This document shows, one piece after another, positions 1 through 9,315 of a stretch of DNA of 64,000 nucleotides (the first letter of the stretch is position 1; every line of letters begins with the position of its first letter). Where the stretch lies: the NCBI GenBank assembly GCA_021789975.1, contig JAJYIT010000015.1:1-64000 (forward strand). Direction: 5' to 3'. The position numbers and the translations under genes were made by a program. The notes under the pieces were generated by a model that saw only the letters and a program-made list of their open reading frames with translations, was not told the origin of the DNA and did no database searches. The stretch is from Bacteroidota bacterium (GTDB lineage Bacteria; Bacteroidota; Ignavibacteria; Kryptoniales; JAKASW01).

Positions 1-94
1 CTTGAGCTCGCACAGCTTAAGCAGCTCAGGCAACTCATCTGTCCGCATGACAATCAAACAGATTTTATCTCATACAGACTGGCAGCGTGACCTT

Positions 95-1096
95 CTATGA
101 TTTTACACAGAGATTGGGACTTGACCCGACGGCACTCCACATGAGTGTGATCATCACAAGAGCAATTGCCATTATAAGTGAGTAAATCGAATATGCCGGA
201 CGCCTGCCGAGTCTGTCTGCCACAAATCCGAACGAAAGGTAACCCAGCAGCCCTCCAGCCTGGGTTACAAGCATCCATACTGCAGACTTGACCATCGGGA
301 AGTTTCGTTGTTCATGGAGGTAACCCGGCAACCAGGAATATGTGAACCAGTATGCCGACATATCGAATATGGCGAGTATCAAAGATTGAGTGAACAGTCG
401 TCTGTACTCAGCGGAAAAGAGGAGAAGAAACTTGTTCCTCCCTTCCTGTTCAATCGTGCCAGCTCTGAAACCGTCTCGTGAGATAATCTTACGCCTACTA
501 AGCCAGACATCCGACTCGGGAAGCTTTCGTCGAATGAATGTAACGAGCAATGCTGGCAATATCGATATGAAGAAACATGCGCGCCAACCGATCGCCCCTT
601 CCAGAAAACCTCCGACCAATGTGGCAAGCACAATTCCAAATGGCGCCCCCGTTTGCATTACGGCAGCGTACCTGCCCCGCACTCTAGCCGGAAAAGTCTC
701 TCCTACATATGTCTGCCCGGTGGCCCACTCTCCACCGACTCCCATGCCAGTGATTGCCCGGAAGATAAGCAGTATCCAGAGGTTAGGTGCGAATCCGCTC
801 AGAAATGTCCCGATGCTATAAGTCAATATTGTGGCCTGCAGCACACTCTTTCTCCCCCACCTGTCGGAGAGTACGCCGAATATTACACCGCCAATTGCAG
901 TTGCCGCAAGAGAAGAGCCAAGGATATATGACAATTCGACTCTCGAAAGGTGAAGTTCGGCTCCAATAGGGATTAGTAAAAAGGTGAACAGGATCAAGTC
1001 GTAGAAGTCAAAAACCCATCCGGCCCAGCTCATTAAGAGAATTTTGAAGTGGACTTCGGTCGGCCTCTCCGATTCATTCAGAAGGATCTGCTCCAT
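95..1096 (-). CDS. MFS transporter, C-terminally truncated
   Basis: Major facilitator of the metabolite:H+ symporter type (organic or aromatic acid/sugar-acid carriers). The ATG at 1096 is chosen because GGAGGG lies just upstream; an in-frame start at 1183 only adds a basic, non-family extension. The classical motif A between TM2 and TM3 is present (GVLSDRWGRK) and repeated after TM8 (GFVADRLGRR), and TM4 carries RAITGMGVGGEW. The reading frame stops about 333 residues in, near TM9-10, whereas family members have 12 helices and about 420-450 residues. The alternative frames to the left edge do not restore TM10-12, so the gene is probably degraded at its 3' end. Substrate unknown. Confidence 0.75.
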   Translation of the reverse strand: MEQILLNESERPTEVHFKILLMSWAGWVFDFYDLILFTFLLIPIGAELHLSRVELSYILGSSLAATAIGGVIFGVLSDRWGRKSVLQATILTYSIGTFLSGFAPNLWILLIFRAITGMGVGGEWATGQTYVGETFPARVRGRYAAVMQTGAPFGIVLATLVGGFLEGAIGWRACFFISILPALLVTFIRRKLPESDVWLSRRKIISRDGFRAGTIEQEGRNKFLLLFSAEYRRLFTQSLILAIFDMSAYWFTYSWLPGYLHEQRNFPMVKSAVWMLVTQAGGLLGYLSFGFVADRLGRRPAYSIYSLIMAIALVMITLMWSAVGSSPNLCVKS

Positions 1097-1202
1097 AATC
1101 GCTCCCTCCGTTTCCCTGACAAAGTGCGTTTCTTCAGTTGACCTTCCCTCCTCCGGCGGTCCGAAGCGGGAAGGCAGTCTCAAATATTTTTGTATATGCT
1201 AA

Positions 1203-1736
1203 TTACGCATGTGACCTGAAGAAAGTCTTCCAAATAACGTAGAAGCCCGCAGCCACGACAGCAACGGGTATTGCGATATGAAGTGATTCCATGATGCTGT
1301 CGCTAAAGGGGGCATCGCCTCTGACTGCAAACAGGCCTGCCCACCCGATAGCAACAAAGAGAACGGCAATTATCAGAAGAGCAAACTCTTTAGGGTTCGA
1401 AAAGAACAGCATGAGGAATGCCAGGCCGGGGATAATCAGTGCCGAGGGCCAAATTCTGTTCCACGAGTCAGGTATGAAACGATACGAGACCAAAATCAGC
1501 AAAAGACCCACAAGAAATACGACCGACCCCCAGAACAGTTTTCTCGGGGCCGAAGCCGCGAAAGCTGATATAGCCTCGAAGCCTCCGACCAGCAGTATAA
1601 TAAAAGAGCCTATGCGAGTTAGATTCAGTTGGACAACTCCTGCACGGCTCAACAATAGCAGGACGCCAAGAACAAGCAGTAACATACCAATTACGAAAGT
1701 TCCGACGTGACTTCGTTCTCTTGTTTTCTGGTTCAT
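1203..1736 (-). CDS. Integral membrane protein (LiaF/DUF5668-like)
   Basis: A 177-residue protein made almost wholly of hydrophobic helices (about six) with little polar sequence: a short basic N-terminus, paired helices at about 12-60, 68-115 and 120-175. The pattern resembles the membrane domains that accompany PspC proteins in envelope-stress loci. A strong ribosome binding site (AAGGAGGTT) sits upstream of the ATG, inside the end of the upstream PspC gene, and the two genes overlap by ATGA, so they are translationally coupled. Function is not known; a role in membrane-stress sensing is inferred only from the neighbour. Confidence 0.7.
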   Translation of the reverse strand: MNQKTRERSHVGTFVIGMLLLVLGVLLLLSRAGVVQLNLTRIGSFIILLVGGFEAISAFAASAPRKLFWGSVVFLVGLLLILVSYRFIPDSWNRIWPSALIIPGLAFLMLFFSNPKEFALLIIAVLFVAIGWAGLFAVRGDAPFSDSIMESLHIAIPVAVVAAGFYVIWKTFFRSHA

Positions 1737-2467
1737 TGCTTAACCTCCTTTGGGATCACAAAAGCACATACAATGTAGAGGACAATCGCCAGACCAAACG
1801 ATGCAAAAGCGAGAAGAACAAAGACAAGCCTGACTATGGTGGGATCGGCCTCAAGGTATTCAGCCAACCCGCCGCAGACTCCTGCGATCTTCTTGTCTCT
1901 TACAGATCTGGCAAGTCGTTTTTTCTCCACTCCCGCGTATGTACCTTCGTCATGGACCTCGCCGAAGGTAACCGGTCCCGAAGGTGCGGTGGTACCGGGC
2001 AAAGATTCCGCGCCTTTCTTTTCCCTCCCTATCAGAAGCGCCCCACCTATCAAAATAAAAATCACCGGGAGCGCCAGCCTGCCGAAATAATGCCACAACG
2101 AGGCGACGGAAAATATTGAATAGTAGTTGAAAAGCAGTGTGATACCGATTATCACAATTATTATCCCTGCGACCAGGGTTGCCGTGGCGCCCGCCCCCGA
2201 GGCACGATGAGAAGACTCTGTAGATTCTGCCGGGTTTGCCTCAATGGGGGCAGCAGGAATAACAAGCATCGCAATGATGTAAAACAGAACACCTGCGCCG
2301 AAACTAATTATGGACATCGCTATAAGGACCAGCCGAATAACGCTGGCGTCAACTTCAAAGTATTCAGCTATCCCTCCACAAACCCCATCGATAATCCTCT
2401 CCGAAGTGGATTTGTATAGTTTGCGGCTCGCACCACCAGAAGCTGAATTTTGCTGGTCCATTGTCAT
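1733..2467 (-). CDS. Tandem PspC-domain membrane protein
   Basis: The 244-residue protein contains two PspC domains, at about residues 14-75 and 180-243, each with the hallmark DGVCGGIAEYF / AGVCGGLAEYL followed by a valine/isoleucine-rich helix and VIP. Between them are two further hydrophobic helices. PspC domains act in phage-shock and cell-envelope stress responses, usually at the inner membrane. Having two copies in one polypeptide is seen in Bacteroidota-type genomes. It is coupled by a four-base overlap to the downstream membrane protein. Confidence 0.85.
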   Translation of the reverse strand: MTMDQQNSASGGASRKLYKSTSERIIDGVCGGIAEYFEVDASVIRLVLIAMSIISFGAGVLFYIIAMLVIPAAPIEANPAESTESSHRASGAGATATLVAGIIIVIIGITLLFNYYSIFSVASLWHYFGRLALPVIFILIGGALLIGREKKGAESLPGTTAPSGPVTFGEVHDEGTYAGVEKKRLARSVRDKKIAGVCGGLAEYLEADPTIVRLVFVLLAFASFGLAIVLYIVCAFVIPKEVKQ

Positions 2468-2483
2468 TTATTCTGCGGATACC

Positions 2484-3065
2484 TCAATCTTTTTTCCCAA
2501 CGCCGATTTTTATGATCTCGTTTTCAGAAATAATATAATCAACTTTAATATCTGTGTCAGAGGGATCAATCTTCTCAACTATCTGAAAATTGTAAGCGAG
2601 AGCAACAACAGGTTTCAGTTGCGCACGAAGGAAATTATCGTAGTAGCCAAATCCCCAACCTATCCTATTACCCGACTTGTCCACTGCGATTACCGGTACT
2701 ACGAATAGGTCCACCTCCTCCAATTGAATTGGAGCGAACACCTTAGGCTCTTTTATATCGAACGGACCTTCGGTCAAATCGCCGATGTTCATCAACTCGG
2801 AAGTGCCGATCTTTCTCTCGTTCTTTTCAAGTATCACCGGTACTGCTATCCTCTTTCCTCGTGAAAACGATCTGGCGATCATCATAATCGTGTCTACTTC
2901 ATTTGGTTTCGAAGACACGTAGGTGTGCACGAGCCCCGCGTTGCGGTACTCCGGCAGATTCTCGAGGTGCCTCAACACATTTTTGCTTCTCTGAATTGCT
3001 TCTTCACCGTCGAGACCTTCCCGAAGTTTCAGAATTGTCTTGCGAATTTTCTCTTTCTGGTTCAA
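2484..3065 (-). CDS. 5-formyltetrahydrofolate cyclo-ligase
   Basis: ATP-dependent conversion of 5-formyl-THF to 5,10-methenyl-THF, a folate salvage step in the cytoplasm. The 193-residue length fits the family. The signature loop GWGFGYYDNFL (about residues 137-147) matches the conserved GxGxGYYDxxL of the folate/phosphate site, and basic N-terminal residues (MNQKEKIRKTILKLR) form the usual first helix. Translation apparently begins at TTG, preceded by AAGGGA at proper spacing; no ATG nearby gives a better start. The gene follows the downstream PspC gene closely (16 nt gap). Confidence 0.9.
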   Translation of the reverse strand: MNQKEKIRKTILKLREGLDGEEAIQRSKNVLRHLENLPEYRNAGLVHTYVSSKPNEVDTIMMIARSFSRGKRIAVPVILEKNERKIGTSELMNIGDLTEGPFDIKEPKVFAPIQLEEVDLFVVPVIAVDKSGNRIGWGFGYYDNFLRAQLKPVVALAYNFQIVEKIDPSDTDIKVDYIISENEIIKIGVGKKD

Positions 3066-3154
3066 TTAGATTTCCCTTACGATAATGGATTGTTCCCCGC
3101 ACACCTAAGTGCTACCAATGTACATGCTGGAATTGTCGGATGAATCAATTGCTT

Positions 3155-4051
3155 TCAGCTCCGCGGATTCTTGAACAACTCATAGATGACCGCAAAATCA
3201 TCCTCGCTGTACCCATAGCTCGAAACTAGTGAATAGAGATCACGGACCAGCGAATGGACCGGCATTATTGCGCCGACTTTCTCGGCGGTCTGGGTAATAT
3301 AGTTCAAGTCTTTGACCATCAGTCTGGTTGGGAACTGAGGCGCATAATCGGACGCCAGCATCTTCGGCGCTCTAAGCTCGTATACAGGAGACTTAACCGC
3401 ACTGGAGTTTATGATATTGGAAAATGCGGATCGGTCGATCCCCAGTTTTTCAGACAGGTTGACCCCCTCAGCAAGGATTGCGATCATGCCTGCAATGAAG
3501 TGGTTAACCACCAGTTTCATTCCACATGCTGACCCAAAATCCCCCACGTGAAATATGTATTTGCCCATTGCCTGGAAGACTTCGCGTACCTCGTCCAGAA
3601 CCCGCGGATCTCCCCCCACAACTATTGTGAGCTCTCCTTTATTTGCGACAGTCGTCGTCCCTATCACGGGGGCCTCAAGCGCTTTTGCTCCGGTGGCCTC
3701 GACAGTCGCGGAAAACTCGCGGGAGGCATCTGGTGTAATCGTGCTCATATTTATGAACACTTTCCCTTTGCCCAACGTACTGAGCACTCCGCCTTCTCCC
3801 GATAGTACATCATGGACGGCCTCGATGTTTGAAACCATGAGGATTATGACTTCCGCTTCCCTAGCTGCTTCAAGAGGCGATTTCGCGAGACGTGCACCCT
3901 GTTTCACGAGCTCCCTCGTTTTATCTCGAGTGCGGTTGTAGACTACGACCGGGAAGCCTTTCTTCAAAATGTTCATTGCCATCGGCTCTCCCATCAAGCC
4001 TGTGCCGATAAAAGCAACGTTCTTTGGGAATGATCCTTCCGACATGATCAT
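3155..4051 (-). CDS. NAD-binding 3-hydroxyisobutyrate dehydrogenase-family reductase
   Basis: A beta-hydroxyacid dehydrogenase of 298 residues. The N-terminal Rossmann motif (AFIGTGLMGEPMAMNIL, about residues 10-26) binds NAD(P); an arginine after the second strand (YNRTRDK) suggests NADP preference. The conserved catalytic lysine is in GMKLVVNHF, about residue 178. The family reduces small semialdehydes or glyoxylate/succinic semialdehyde, or oxidises 3-hydroxyisobutyrate; the sequence does not say which. No pathway partner is adjacent, so the substrate stays open. Confidence 0.8.
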   Translation of the reverse strand: MIMSEGSFPKNVAFIGTGLMGEPMAMNILKKGFPVVVYNRTRDKTRELVKQGARLAKSPLEAAREAEVIILMVSNIEAVHDVLSGEGGVLSTLGKGKVFINMSTITPDASREFSATVEATGAKALEAPVIGTTTVANKGELTIVVGGDPRVLDEVREVFQAMGKYIFHVGDFGSACGMKLVVNHFIAGMIAILAEGVNLSEKLGIDRSAFSNIINSSAVKSPVYELRAPKMLASDYAPQFPTRLMVKDLNYITQTAEKVGAIMPVHSLVRDLYSLVSSYGYSEDDFAVIYELFKNPRS

Positions 4052-4091
4052 TGCGTCTTTAATAAGTTAGTGATGATTGAAGAATTCGTCG

Positions 4092-4109
4092 GGCCGTGTG
4101 GGCACGGCC
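4092..4109. terminator. Perfect 7-bp hairpin between convergent-free gene ends
   Basis: GGCCGTG, a TGGG loop, and CACGGCC form a perfect 7-bp GC-rich stem about 85 nt downstream of the APC permease stop and upstream of the dehydrogenase start (minus-strand reading). No clear U-tract follows on the minus strand, so it is a possible terminator or mRNA-end stabiliser rather than a textbook intrinsic terminator. Confidence 0.4.
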
Positions 4110-4192
4110 GTTTCTCAACTCTTAAATGCTGTTGGTACCGAGTGCAATATGGATAATGACCGTATAAAATGCAAACCAATGAGTCGGACGAA

Positions 4193-6214
4193 TCAGATAT
4201 CCAATTTCATTTCGCCGGAGGGGCCAATAGTTCGCATTACCACATGGTGGTTTTCGTCTGCCTCCACCATTCCCCAATACAGCGCAAATTGCTGCATCTG
4301 GTATTCTACGGGATACCTCTCCGAGCTACCGAGGAACACTTCCTCAGCACCTATCTGAACAGTGGTGTGCGCGATGGCATAGCCTGCGTTGTTCGTCGGT
4401 ACCACGATCGGCAGAATAGTCTTGCCATACTTTTCCGCCAGCTTTATTACTTCGCTAAAGAGCTCCTCCTCAGGAATATCTATGGTCTTCGCTGCGGCGG
4501 TACTTTGACCCGGAATCACTTTGGCTGTCATAACAACGATATCAACTTCATCCGGGTCGTTCTCTTCCAGGCATCTCTGTAAATGATGCAATCGATTGGG
4601 TGCGCGTACTGCGACAAGCTTTCTTTTTTTGTGCTTGCATCCCACGGCACCTGCGGTGAGGGAATCTTGAGCGTAAACGTTGAACTTTTCGAGTTCACCG
4701 CCTCTGGCCTCGAAAATTTTCTTGTTGGCCCGCTCCGAGAATGCGAAGAGGCCGAAAAGTACCACCGTGAAAGTTACGCCACCTTCAGTCGCCAGTGGCT
4801 TGGTAAAGAGATTAGTGAAGCCGATACAAAACAGTACCAGGAAGACAAAGACGAGGCCTATCGGTACCTCGAAATTCCCAATCATGATATTCGGCGGGAC
4901 CTTCCACTCCCTGGGGCTTGCATCCCTGTAGCGGAGCATGAGGATTGAAAAAGTCGTCATCACAAAAGTCCAAACAACTCCGAAGGCGTAAGCTTCACCG
5001 AGCAAGAAAACGTCGCCGCGGCTAACGATTATTATGAAAAGCTGAGTAATGGCGAGCATATCGATTATGCGGTAGGAGGTTCCGTACTTCCCGTGAGGTT
5101 TTCTGAACCATTCGTGCAATACGCCGTCTTCGGCAACTCGATTGAGGACGCTGTTCGCGCCGATCAATGCCGTGTTAACGGCGCCAGCAAGTATCAGGAA
5201 GCCTACCACAACGACGAACATCTGAAGACCGAGGAGGGCGACATGAGGCCCGATAAGGTTCATGGCAAGCCCACTGAGCGCATTGTCATTGTACTTGCCT
5301 AATAGGTCTGCCTGGGGAATCAGCATCGCCCCGAACAGAGAATTCAAGCCTGTGAAAACAAAACTGAAGACGAACATGATCATGGCTGTGCGTTTCAGGT
5401 TCTTCAGTTTCGGAGATTCAATTTCGCGATAAACCTGGGCAAGGGTTTCCTCCCCGCTGACTGCCAGGATTGAATGTCCCATACCGATAATCACTCCCAC
5501 CACTCCGATTGTTTTGAGCCAACCAAGTCCGCTCAACCACCCCATCGCTTCAGGGGAAAGATGGACGGTGAATGGAGGAAGGTGAATGCCTTTCTCTGCA
5601 ATGCTGACGATAGACCAGACGAAGAAAACTACACTCAGTACCGAAGCTATTTGAAAAATTCTAAGTGCCTTTTCGCTGGATTCCTCAATCCCGATGATAT
5701 TCTTCCGCCAGAAATACAATTCAATCGCGACCGCAGCTATAACAGCAACCAGGTTTGGTGGAACCTGGTAAGCATATCCTGCGGAGTGAAGTAGTGAATT
5801 GATCAGACCTGCTAAGTACTGACCCGCGGACACTGCACTTATCGGCGCGGTGATTAGGTAATCGAAGACTAGAGCAGAGACTGCAACCTTGGCGAAATTG
5901 CTTCCCAGCGTTCTTCGGACCACACGATAGCTACCGCCTCTGACAAACATACTAGAAGATTCGATGTATACTGCCCGGATGCCGTACGCGAACAGCATTA
6001 CAAAGAGTATGAACCACGGCGCAGACGGTCCCACAGCCTCCTCTGCAATTCCCAGAGCGTAGAATGCGCTCGACCCAATGTCGGAAACAACCACCGCTGC
6101 TGCCCTCCAGTATGAAATAAATGAGAGCATAACGGTGGTTATTACAACCACTTTTACCTTCTTGAAATCAACCCCCTCAGAATCCTTCGGGACTTCTATA
6201 AACTCATGTTTCAT
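4193..6214 (-). CDS. APC-superfamily amino-acid permease with C-terminal UspA-like domain
   Basis: A 673-residue transporter. About twelve hydrophobic helices occupy residues 25-510, starting with SDIGSSAFYALG, the glycine-rich first helix that marks APC-superfamily permeases, and including GGSYRVVRRTLGSNF near helix 3. The last about 150 residues are soluble: an alpha/beta domain with DEVDIVVMTAKVIPG and PVEYQMQQFALYWG resembling universal-stress-protein modules that are fused to some APC carriers and may bind nucleotides. Substrate unknown, probably an amino acid or amine. A 164-nt gap separates it from the upstream peptidase gene, so it may have its own promoter. Confidence 0.8.
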   Translation of the reverse strand: MKHEFIEVPKDSEGVDFKKVKVVVITTVMLSFISYWRAAAVVVSDIGSSAFYALGIAEEAVGPSAPWFILFVMLFAYGIRAVYIESSSMFVRGGSYRVVRRTLGSNFAKVAVSALVFDYLITAPISAVSAGQYLAGLINSLLHSAGYAYQVPPNLVAVIAAVAIELYFWRKNIIGIEESSEKALRIFQIASVLSVVFFVWSIVSIAEKGIHLPPFTVHLSPEAMGWLSGLGWLKTIGVVGVIIGMGHSILAVSGEETLAQVYREIESPKLKNLKRTAMIMFVFSFVFTGLNSLFGAMLIPQADLLGKYNDNALSGLAMNLIGPHVALLGLQMFVVVVGFLILAGAVNTALIGANSVLNRVAEDGVLHEWFRKPHGKYGTSYRIIDMLAITQLFIIIVSRGDVFLLGEAYAFGVVWTFVMTTFSILMLRYRDASPREWKVPPNIMIGNFEVPIGLVFVFLVLFCIGFTNLFTKPLATEGGVTFTVVLFGLFAFSERANKKIFEARGGELEKFNVYAQDSLTAGAVGCKHKKRKLVAVRAPNRLHHLQRCLEENDPDEVDIVVMTAKVIPGQSTAAAKTIDIPEEELFSEVIKLAEKYGKTILPIVVPTNNAGYAIAHTTVQIGAEEVFLGSSERYPVEYQMQQFALYWGMVEADENHHVVMRTIGPSGEMKLDI

Positions 6215-6378
6215 GCTATCTAATCTGACAAAGGCATATAGTATCTAATCAGCATAATAAAACCAAATTGACTTTTTGTGTCTCGCGTGCTATCCAACAT
6301 TGATGGAGTGCCCCATCGGGGTGGTGGCTGACGTACTTTTCAAATCTGCAATATCAAATTTCAAATATTGGCTTCTCG

Positions 6379-8373
6379 CTACTTTTCAATTAGAATCTTT
6401 GAAGTCTTACTTCCGAAATCTGTATTCATCCTGACAAGATAAGCTCCCGATGCGAGTTGGGAGCCATCGAGAGTTATTGTGTAGATCCCAGCAGGTTGAA
6501 ATCCTTCACCAAGACTGTCCACCAGCCTTCCTATTATGTCGTAGACCCTGAACTCGACATGCGTATCCGCATCAATCTCATACTGGATCGCGCTCTTATC
6601 GCTGAAAGGATTCGGATATACCGAAAACTGAAATTTCGGAGACTGCTGAGTGGGATTGATCGAATCATGCCAGGCGACAACGCGAGACAGGATCTTATCG
6701 TTTGGATCAAATACAACCGAGTCTACAGGCGATTTAAATGGAAAGCTTGCCGCTTGATATGCCAGAGAGTCGACAAAACCGAGAGTCGTCTCTCTGCCGT
6801 CGGAATATACTGCAAACTCAACGGGCATCTTGAAGGTCGGGCCGTTAGTCTGCACCTGTTTGAGATATAATCTCAAATAGTTACCGCTCTCGACCGGCCT
6901 GTAAACAAAGCTGTAAACCGGATACCCGGTGCCGTAGATCCATTCGTTGAAGAACCAGTTCATATCCGCATGTGTAACTTGATTCACAACGTTCATAAAA
7001 TCCGATGTCACTGCATTTGCAAACTGGAAGTCTGCCCGGTAAGTTCTGAAAATCTCGAAGAACGTCGAGTCGCCGACAATATTCCTGAGCATGTTTAGGA
7101 CCCATGCCGCCTTGTAATATTCTGCCAACCCGAATATATATCCAGGCGGAGGAGCGTAGATGGCATAGTTGATCGACTTGTTCTCAATGAAATATTGAGC
7201 AGCGTAGTAACCCATTTCATTTCTGAAAGCCTGCAAGTCATCGTGCTGGAGCTGCATCGCCTCTGAGTATGTGGCAAAGCCTTCATTCAGCCAGATGTCT
7301 TTCCATGTCCCGAGCGTGACCATATCTCCCCACCACTGATGGGCCAGCTCATGCGCGACATCCAGCCGCCTGAATTCATAATTTCTATTGAGGGTTGTAA
7401 TCGTCTGATGCTCCATACCGCCGTATCCAAACGGCTCTACACCGGTCATTCCGTATTTATCAAAAGGATACTCTCCATACAATGAAGAGAAGAACTTAAT
7501 CATTGAGACAACGGTGTCTACGTTGCATTCTGTGTTGGAGGCGGCTGCCGATGAATCCTCAGGATAGACGTAGTACTGCACAGGGATTTTGGATCCATCA
7601 CTCTTTGTGTAGAATGCTTGTACCAGAGAGAATCTGGCCACAGTTGCGCACATTAGATATGTTGCAATCGGATAGTCCTCACTCCAATTGAAAGTAGTGG
7701 TACCATCCCCGTTGGACACTTTGCTAACCAAGGTACCGTTTGATGCCGCTGTAAATCCATCCGGGACTCTTATGGAGATCTCACAAAACGCCTTGTCGGA
7801 TGGATCGTCATAGCAGGGCATCCAGGCTCTGGCATCGCTCGGTTCGCTCATGGTGTAAGCTACGGTGTGTGGCACCACATTGCCGTTAACCTCTTCGCCT
7901 CTGTAGTAAAGATAGAATCCCTTTTGTAGCGAGTTGTTCGCTAATCCCGGGTTGTTGACTCGGTAATACAACGTTACTTTGCCTGTATCTCCTGCAGAGA
8001 GAGGGCTGTCCAGGTGGACATAGACCTTTCCTTCTGAAGTGTCGGTGCTTACACTCTTCCCGTCGGAAATTGCAGAATCAATCTGCAAATATATTGGATC
8101 AGTGTTTACGCCGATTGAATCAAGCGGACTCACAAGGTCAGGCACAAAAGTCATCTGCATGACACCGCTGAACCGGGTCGATACGCTGTCCAGCACTTCA
8201 GACCAATCAATGTAAAGCTTGTAGTTAAGCACATTGTACGAATGGCGCCCGGAATACTCTGATTTCATTATTCCGCGCGAAAAATTTGTGATGCGAACCG
8301 TTTGTCGATTCCGGACTAATTGAGAATAGGCAACTGAGAATGAAATCAAGAGAAACGCGAGCGCAGTTCTCAT
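6379..8373 (-). CDS. Secreted M1-family metallopeptidase with T9SS sorting domain
   Basis: A zinc aminopeptidase-like protein of 664 residues. A signal peptide (about 1-17) precedes the M1 beta domain. The catalytic zinc site is HELAH at 341-345 with the third ligand Glu364 in WLNEGFATYSEAM. The substrate-binding GxMEN element reads GGMEH (318-322), an unusual Asn-to-His change. The final about 80 residues (from FQFSVYPNPFSDKS) form a type A C-terminal domain with the YPNPF and GxYxV-like pattern that targets cargo to the type IX secretion system and the cell surface. The start overlaps the upstream EamA gene by four bases. Confidence 0.92.
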   Translation of the reverse strand: MRTALAFLLISFSVAYSQLVRNRQTVRITNFSRGIMKSEYSGRHSYNVLNYKLYIDWSEVLDSVSTRFSGVMQMTFVPDLVSPLDSIGVNTDPIYLQIDSAISDGKSVSTDTSEGKVYVHLDSPLSAGDTGKVTLYYRVNNPGLANNSLQKGFYLYYRGEEVNGNVVPHTVAYTMSEPSDARAWMPCYDDPSDKAFCEISIRVPDGFTAASNGTLVSKVSNGDGTTTFNWSEDYPIATYLMCATVARFSLVQAFYTKSDGSKIPVQYYVYPEDSSAAASNTECNVDTVVSMIKFFSSLYGEYPFDKYGMTGVEPFGYGGMEHQTITTLNRNYEFRRLDVAHELAHQWWGDMVTLGTWKDIWLNEGFATYSEAMQLQHDDLQAFRNEMGYYAAQYFIENKSINYAIYAPPPGYIFGLAEYYKAAWVLNMLRNIVGDSTFFEIFRTYRADFQFANAVTSDFMNVVNQVTHADMNWFFNEWIYGTGYPVYSFVYRPVESGNYLRLYLKQVQTNGPTFKMPVEFAVYSDGRETTLGFVDSLAYQAASFPFKSPVDSVVFDPNDKILSRVVAWHDSINPTQQSPKFQFSVYPNPFSDKSAIQYEIDADTHVEFRVYDIIGRLVDSLGEGFQPAGIYTITLDGSQLASGAYLVRMNTDFGSKTSKILIEK

Positions 8374-9314
8374 TTCGACGGCGCACCTTCGCTTCTGGAT
8401 CCGTCTACCACCTCGGTAGTATTCTTCTCTCCGACCAAGCTCATCATCAAGACTCCGACAAGGATCATTGCAGAACCGGCGAGAGTCCCTGACGGAGATT
8501 TTTCACCGAGGAACAGGGCACCCGAGATCAGGGCAAGGAGTGGAGTGATGAAAGAAGTCAACGACAGCATGACTACACTTATGTGCTTAAGCAAATAGAA
8601 ATACAATGCAAAAGCTACGACCGATCCAAACACCGCAAGGTACACAATAGAAAGAACGGTGGTGGGGGTTATCTCCACCGTGCTCCAATTCTCCACAAAC
8701 ATGCTTGTGAGAAGCAGTGTTATAGCTCCGAGCGCCATCGGAATCAGGTTTATGTAGATAGGGTCGATATCACTTCCATATTTCTTCACTCCCACGGCTA
8801 CGACAGCGTTCAGGAAAGCACTGAGCACCACCGCCAGTATCCCTTCAATGGTCCCGACTGATCCTATGTTCAGGTCATTCCAGAATATTACTATCAGGCC
8901 AGCAAAGCCAACTATGATCCCGGTGACTTTTGGCGGGGTGAGGTCCCGGGTTTTCAGATAGATCCTCGACATTACCGCCGCAAAGAATGGCATGACCGCA
9001 AACGTTACGGCGGTAAGACCAGATGTCACCCGCCCTTCCGCCCAATATACCAGACCGTAAGGCACGCTGAAGGATCCAAGACCAATCAAGACAAGGAACA
9101 AGGTTTCCCGCAAGCTGAACTTGTACTTGTATCCCCTAAACTTTAGAATTACCAATATCAGGACGGTGGCGATGGAAAACCGAAGCCCCGCACTCAAGAA
9201 TGGGGGAACACTGGATATAGACAGCTTAATAGCAAGCCACGTGGTACCCCAGATGACACAGATCATCAGGTAGCTGAATATCAATACTACCCTACTCGGT
9301 TGGGAAGTCAACAT
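8370..9314 (-). CDS. EamA/DMT-family transporter
   Basis: A 314-residue drug/metabolite transporter with ten hydrophobic helices arranged as two EamA repeats (about residues 10-140 and 160-295). The conserved WGTTWLAIKL in helix 1 and the proline/glycine-rich ends of each repeat support the family. These inner-membrane carriers export metabolites or amino acids; substrate unknown. It sits 1 nt from the upstream PAP2 gene and overlaps the downstream peptidase by ATGA, so the genes are co-transcribed. Confidence 0.85.
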   Translation of the reverse strand: MLTSQPSRVVLIFSYLMICVIWGTTWLAIKLSISSVPPFLSAGLRFSIATVLILVILKFRGYKYKFSLRETLFLVLIGLGSFSVPYGLVYWAEGRVTSGLTAVTFAVMPFFAAVMSRIYLKTRDLTPPKVTGIIVGFAGLIVIFWNDLNIGSVGTIEGILAVVLSAFLNAVVAVGVKKYGSDIDPIYINLIPMALGAITLLLTSMFVENWSTVEITPTTVLSIVYLAVFGSVVAFALYFYLLKHISVVMLSLTSFITPLLALISGALFLGEKSPSGTLAGSAMILVGVLMMSLVGEKNTTEVVDGSRSEGAPSK

Positions 9315-9315
9315 C

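Noticed and set aside
54-278. A 74-codon frame overlapping the MFS 3' end, considered as a frameshifted continuation
   Set aside because: Its residues are polar and Cys/His-rich, not membrane helices, so it does not continue the transporter.
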